From positions 186,001-250,000 of the forward strand of contig JAQBOV010000005.1 in assembly GCA_028287895.1 (NCBI GenBank): 64,000 nucleotides of DNA. Direction: 5' to 3'. Positions 61,391 to 64,000 of this stretch are shown here, in pieces. Position numbers and translations under genes: made by a program. The stretch is from Mucilaginibacter sp. (GTDB taxonomy: Bacteria; Bacteroidota; Bacteroidia; Sphingobacteriales; Sphingobacteriaceae). The notes beneath the pieces were generated by a model, which saw nothing but the letters and a program-made list of their open reading frames with translations, ran no database searches and was not told where the DNA came from. Position 1 is the first letter of the stretch. Every line of letters starts with the position of its first letter.

Positions 61391-61474
61391 TGCCCGAAGA
61401 GAGACTCGAACTCTCAAGAGACAATTCTCAACGGCTTCTGAGACCGCAACGTTTACCAATTTCGCCATCCGGGC
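61391..61474 (-). tRNA. tRNA-Leu (anticodon CAG)
   Basis: 84 bases on the minus strand. Acceptor GCCCGGA paired with TTCGGGC (with wobble), anticodon loop CTCAGAA (CAG), long variable arm typical of Leu, T-arm GAGTTCGAGTCTC. Reads Leu CUG. It lies 92 bases from the GAG isoacceptor and was probably transcribed with it. Confidence 0.93.
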
Positions 61475-61736
61475 TTATTACAGTCAATCATTTTTGATTA
61501 ACTTTTTTAAGTATTTTCCAATACCTGATTTAGACATTTCTCACGTTTCCCTGCCAGCTCCCTTGTTTTATATTTTTCAGTGAAAACTAATTCAAACGGC
61601 CGATAAGGTTTCGTGCACTGACAACAAGGCTGCAAATATAATCGTTTCGCGCTTATTGCTGAAAATAAATATTAAAATCTGCTTGTTTTGCAGAAATGGC
61701 TATAAGGCTTATCTTAGGCTACTTTATTCAATATTT

Positions 61737-62750
61737 ATGTTTAAAAAAGCCATAACAGCAATATCATTTTTTCTATTCATTTCATTTGCATCATTTTCGC
61801 AGCATATTGAAATGTTACAGCAAGGTAAACCAACCAGTATTCGGGGATTATCGGTTGTTGATGATAAGGTGGCATGGATAAGCGGCAGCAAAGGCCACAT
61901 AGCCATAACAACCGATGGCGGTAAAACGTGGGACTGGCAACAAGTAAAAGGCTTTGAAAAAGCCGACTTCAGGGATATTGAGGCATTTTCGGCTAAGGAA
62001 GCTATTATTATGAGCTCGGGAACGCCGGCACTGATCCTAAAAACAGTTGATGGAGGCGCCAACTGGAACGTCAAATACCGCAATGCGGATACTGCCTATT
62101 TCTTTGATGCGATGGCCTTTACAGATAATGACCATGGCTATGTATTGGGCGACCCGATCAACAATAAATTTTTATTGTTGGAAACTAAAGATGGCGGCGA
62201 AATCTGGAATGAGTATGACCATCGCCCCGCTGCTTTATCTGGTGAGGCAGCTTTTGCAGCAAGTGGTACATGTCTTGCTTTAAATCTCGATAAAAAAAAT
62301 TTAGCTATAGTAACTGGGGGGAGTCACGCCCGTATTTTATTTCAGAATAATGATCATACAAAATGGGATTCTAAAATATTGCCGTTGCAGCAAGGGGGGA
62401 CAAGTCAGGGCGCATTTTCAATGGTCTGCGGATACTCGAATATAATAGTAGTTGGTGGAAATTACTCCCATGATAAATTTAATGATTCTACGGCGTGTTA
62501 TTTAACCGCCAGTAAACCAGAATTTACACTAACTGCAAATAACCAAGTTAGTTTCCAATCCTGTGTTGAGTACATAAAAGACAACACTTTTATCTCAACA
62601 GGAACTTCCGGAAGCAATCTCACGACTGATGGTGGTAAAACCTGGACCAAAATTGACGATGCCAGCTATAACGTTTGCCGTAAGGCCGGAACTGGCAAAC
62701 TGGTTCTTTTGGCTGGGAATGGAGGGAAAATCGGCATTTTAAAGCTCTAG
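61737..62750 (+). CDS. Exported Ycf48/BNR-like beta-propeller protein
   Basis: 337 residues from MFKKAITAISFF (ATG at 61737); the upstream frame to 61656 lacks signal-like sequence. Signal peptide ends SFSQH. The mature protein has repeated TDGGKTW units (ITTDGGKTWDWQQV, KTVDGGANWNVKY, ETKDGGEIWNEY, LTTDGGKTWTKI) of the BNR/Ycf48-like seven-bladed propeller. Members in non-photosynthetic bacteria are secreted proteins of unknown function. Monocistronic. Confidence 0.85.
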   Translation: MFKKAITAISFFLFISFASFSQHIEMLQQGKPTSIRGLSVVDDKVAWISGSKGHIAITTDGGKTWDWQQVKGFEKADFRDIEAFSAKEAIIMSSGTPALILKTVDGGANWNVKYRNADTAYFFDAMAFTDNDHGYVLGDPINNKFLLLETKDGGEIWNEYDHRPAALSGEAAFAASGTCLALNLDKKNLAIVTGGSHARILFQNNDHTKWDSKILPLQQGGTSQGAFSMVCGYSNIIVVGGNYSHDKFNDSTACYLTASKPEFTLTANNQVSFQSCVEYIKDNTFISTGTSGSNLTTDGGKTWTKIDDASYNVCRKAGTGKLVLLAGNGGKIGILKL

Positions 62751-62803
62751 CTTACTGGTTATGAAGTGCTTATTTAGTGTCTGAAAATTTATTAAAAATT
62801 GGC

Positions 62804-62834
62804 TTGCAATCAATATCAATAAATTCTATATTTG
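62804..62834 (+). promoter_or_regulatory. Bacteroidota-type promoter of tRNA-Lys
   Basis: TTGC at 62804-62807 and TATATTTG at 62827-62834 match the -33/-7 (TTTG, TAnnTTTG) consensus with a 19-base spacer. Transcription would start near 62841, 20 bases before the tRNA. Confidence 0.65.
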
Positions 62835-62860
62835 CACCACTTTAAACAAAAGGGTTAAAT

Positions 62861-62933
62861 GATTCCGTAGCTCAGCCGGTAGAGCATAACACTTTTAATG
62901 TTGGGGTCCTGGGTTCGAATCCCAGCGGGATCA
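62861..62933 (+). tRNA. tRNA-Lys (anticodon TTT)
   Basis: 73 bases. Acceptor GATTCCG pairs with CGGGATC, D-arm GCTCAGCCGGTAGAGC, anticodon stem TAACA/TGTTG with loop CTTTTAA (TTT), T-arm CTGGGTTCGAATCCCAG. No CCA is encoded. A promoter at 62804-62834 and a terminator at 62967-62993 bracket it. Confidence 0.96.
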
Positions 62934-62951
62934 CAAAGACCACCCAACAGG

Positions 62952-63290
62952 TCAACGTTTAAAGCTAAAAGGCGCATGAAAATGCGCCTTTTTAGTTCGC
63001 TTTCTCTTTGCTGCCCTGCCATCTATAATGAGGCCTTTACCTGTTTCGTGATTGTTTTTACCGACCTCTTCGTTTATCTTCTCGAAAAGTCTAAGCCAGT
63101 AATCCTTCTGCACAATATATTCTTCTATTAGTTTCTTGATATTTCTGCCGAAATACTGATAAACCAGGGATCGATCCACGCCTGCCTCCCGGGCAATGCG
63201 GGTGTGATACAAGCCCGGCTGCCCCTCAGTTCTGAATATCTTGCCTACGGCATTTATGATCTTTTGTTTGGACTCGTCTTTGTTTTTCAT
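62952..63290 (-). pseudogene. TetR-like regulator truncated beside tRNA-Lys
   Basis: The first 75 residues are a TetR HTH and start of the ligand domain (KQKIINAVGKIFRTEGQPGLYHTRIAREAGVDRSLVYQYFGRNIKKL). The normal 190-residue protein would continue, but this frame runs into the tRNA terminator: the end RKRTKKAHFHAPFSFKR is encoded by the terminator stem, so the natural 3' end is missing. Total length is 112 codons. Probably inactive, although the DNA-binding part could still be made. Confidence 0.6.
62967..62993 (+). terminator. Intrinsic terminator of tRNA-Lys
   Basis: Perfect 11-bp stem AAAAGGCGCAT / ATGCGCCTTTT with a GAAA tetraloop and then TA. It has A and T tracts on the two sides, so it could act in both directions. 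Confidence 0.85.
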
Positions 63291-63515
63291 TTCTTTCCCG
63301 TATTATGTGAAAATCTTTATTAACCCTGAGTAACGAACTGTTTAGCTTGAATTGCCAGATTGCGTAGCTGTTTGAATGCACATTTCAATCTGAATACCTT
63401 TACGGCCTTAGCATTTCCTATTACTTTTTAATTTTTAAAGTATCCCGCTACGCCTTTACTAAGGGCAGCTAACAGATTTTCATCGGTGGCGGTGATTTCG
63501 GAGAAATCTTTTTAA

Positions 63516-64000
63516 TCAGTGGTTTGCATGTACAACTGCCAGAGACGCCTTTCTAACGTCAGACAGTTTTCTTGAACAGAATTTTTTCATCATCCTGTTC
63601 AAATGGCTACTGTCCGTAAAACCGAGATCATAAGCAATTTCTTTGAAATTTGCATCGGTGTACATGGCCCTGGCTTCCGCGAGCTTCAATTTGGACCTTA
63701 AAATAAAATCCTGGAATTTTTCTCCTGCATTTCGCTTGAAATATTCACTAAAATAGGTTTCTGAAATATTAAACTTAGAGGAAAGATACTTGAGCGATAC
63801 CATGTCCTGGTTAATTAAATAATATTGGATATGTAGAAGTACATCTGCGAATTTCCCCTCACTGGGAGCAGGCCGGCCATTCATGGACTTTACAATATTA
63901 CGTGCGATGATTTCAAGTATAGAAACCATCGTACTCTGCGTGATCCGTCTTGCATGAACATCTCCCTTACTGCTTTCTTCGGTTACCAGGTCAATTAACC
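63516..64000 (-). CDS. AraC family transcriptional regulator, C-terminal part
   Basis: The frame is open to the right edge of the window, so the N-terminus (probably a cupin-like sensor) lies beyond 64000; 160 codons are visible. Two HTH units of the AraC type: VSLKYLSSKFNISETYFSEYFKRNAGEKFQDFI and FKEIAYDLGFTDSSHLNRMMKKF. The second helix-turn-helix has DSSHLNRMMKKF where SYFSRVFKKxxGxSP is usual, and the P-x-x-YR end is missing. The internal ATG at 63929 is not the true start. Confidence 0.85.
   Translation of the reverse strand, partial: LIDLVTEESSKGDVHARRITQSTMVSILEIIARNIVKSMNGRPAPSEGKFADVLLHIQYYLINQDMVSLKYLSSKFNISETYFSEYFKRNAGEKFQDFILRSKLKLAEARAMYTDANFKEIAYDLGFTDSSHLNRMMKKFCSRKLSDVRKASLAVVHANH

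Noticed and set aside
1..64000. CRISPR arrays, rRNA, insertion sequences with transposase, prophage genes
   Set aside because: Searched by eye for regularly spaced repeats, transposase or phage protein motifs, and rRNA-like sequence; none seen.

Overview
The window looks like a chromosomal segment of a Sphingobacteriaceae-type Bacteroidota, most likely Mucilaginibacter or a close relative. The basis is family content (SatD/DUF3307 pair, DUF3943, DUF1080, PepSY-like and GtrA proteins, PAS kinases of Bacteroidota style), the near absence of Shine-Dalgarno sequences, AT-rich intergenic DNA with TAnnTTTG promoter elements, and many short intergenic repeats. The genus is an inference. No phage, complete insertion sequence, CRISPR array, rRNA or replication origin is visible.

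Layout. 0-7 kb: the end of an unknown gene, a patatin-like lipase, a TlpA-type thioredoxin, then a three-gene signalling/redox module (cyclic-nucleotide-binding-domain kinase, receiver fused to a thioredoxin-reductase-like flavoprotein that lacks its CxxC, UBP-type zinc finger) and a GYD protein. 7-20 kb: DUF3943 protein, DinB, cysE-cysM for cysteine synthesis, a PepSY-like protein, a TetR regulator with two matching operators beside a truncated hydrolase, two tandem esterases, an EcsC-like protein, a GDCCVxC protein and an ABC exporter. 20-34 kb: small membrane proteins, response regulator and PAS proteins, lrp-eamA, GtrA, an XRE regulator, a lipoprotein, a DUF1080 protein, a large NIT-HAMP-PAS kinase and GNAT.

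34-42 kb is a plastic accessory stretch. Five paralogous 58-78 aa proteins share a CPxH...CCC...C signature, and they are interspersed with three decayed genes (frameshifted lipoprotein, doubly frameshifted SRPBCC protein, tail of an M56/BlaR1-like protein), a 141-bp inverted repeat and a secreted metal-binding/DJ-1 fusion. I consider this small-protein family and the 2.5-6.2 kb redox module the best candidates for undescribed biology.

42-47 kb holds two copies of a histidine kinase + NTF2-like gene pair. 47-60 kb: cupin, divergent peptide deformylase, CPBP protease, MFS transporter, RRM protein, lipoprotein, two tandem Omp85-like barrels, SatD/DUF3307, and a short-chain dehydrogenase with a TetR regulator and a large double-palindrome operator. 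60-64 kb: parallel beta-helix protein, two tRNA-Leu, a Ycf48-like propeller, tRNA-Lys with a visible promoter and terminator, a TetR truncated against the tRNA, and the end of an AraC regulator.

Four small genes (17054, 31720, 42198 and a weak one at 38382), several terminators and dispersed palindromic repeats were read directly from the bases. All family names come from recalled motifs, not from database searches.
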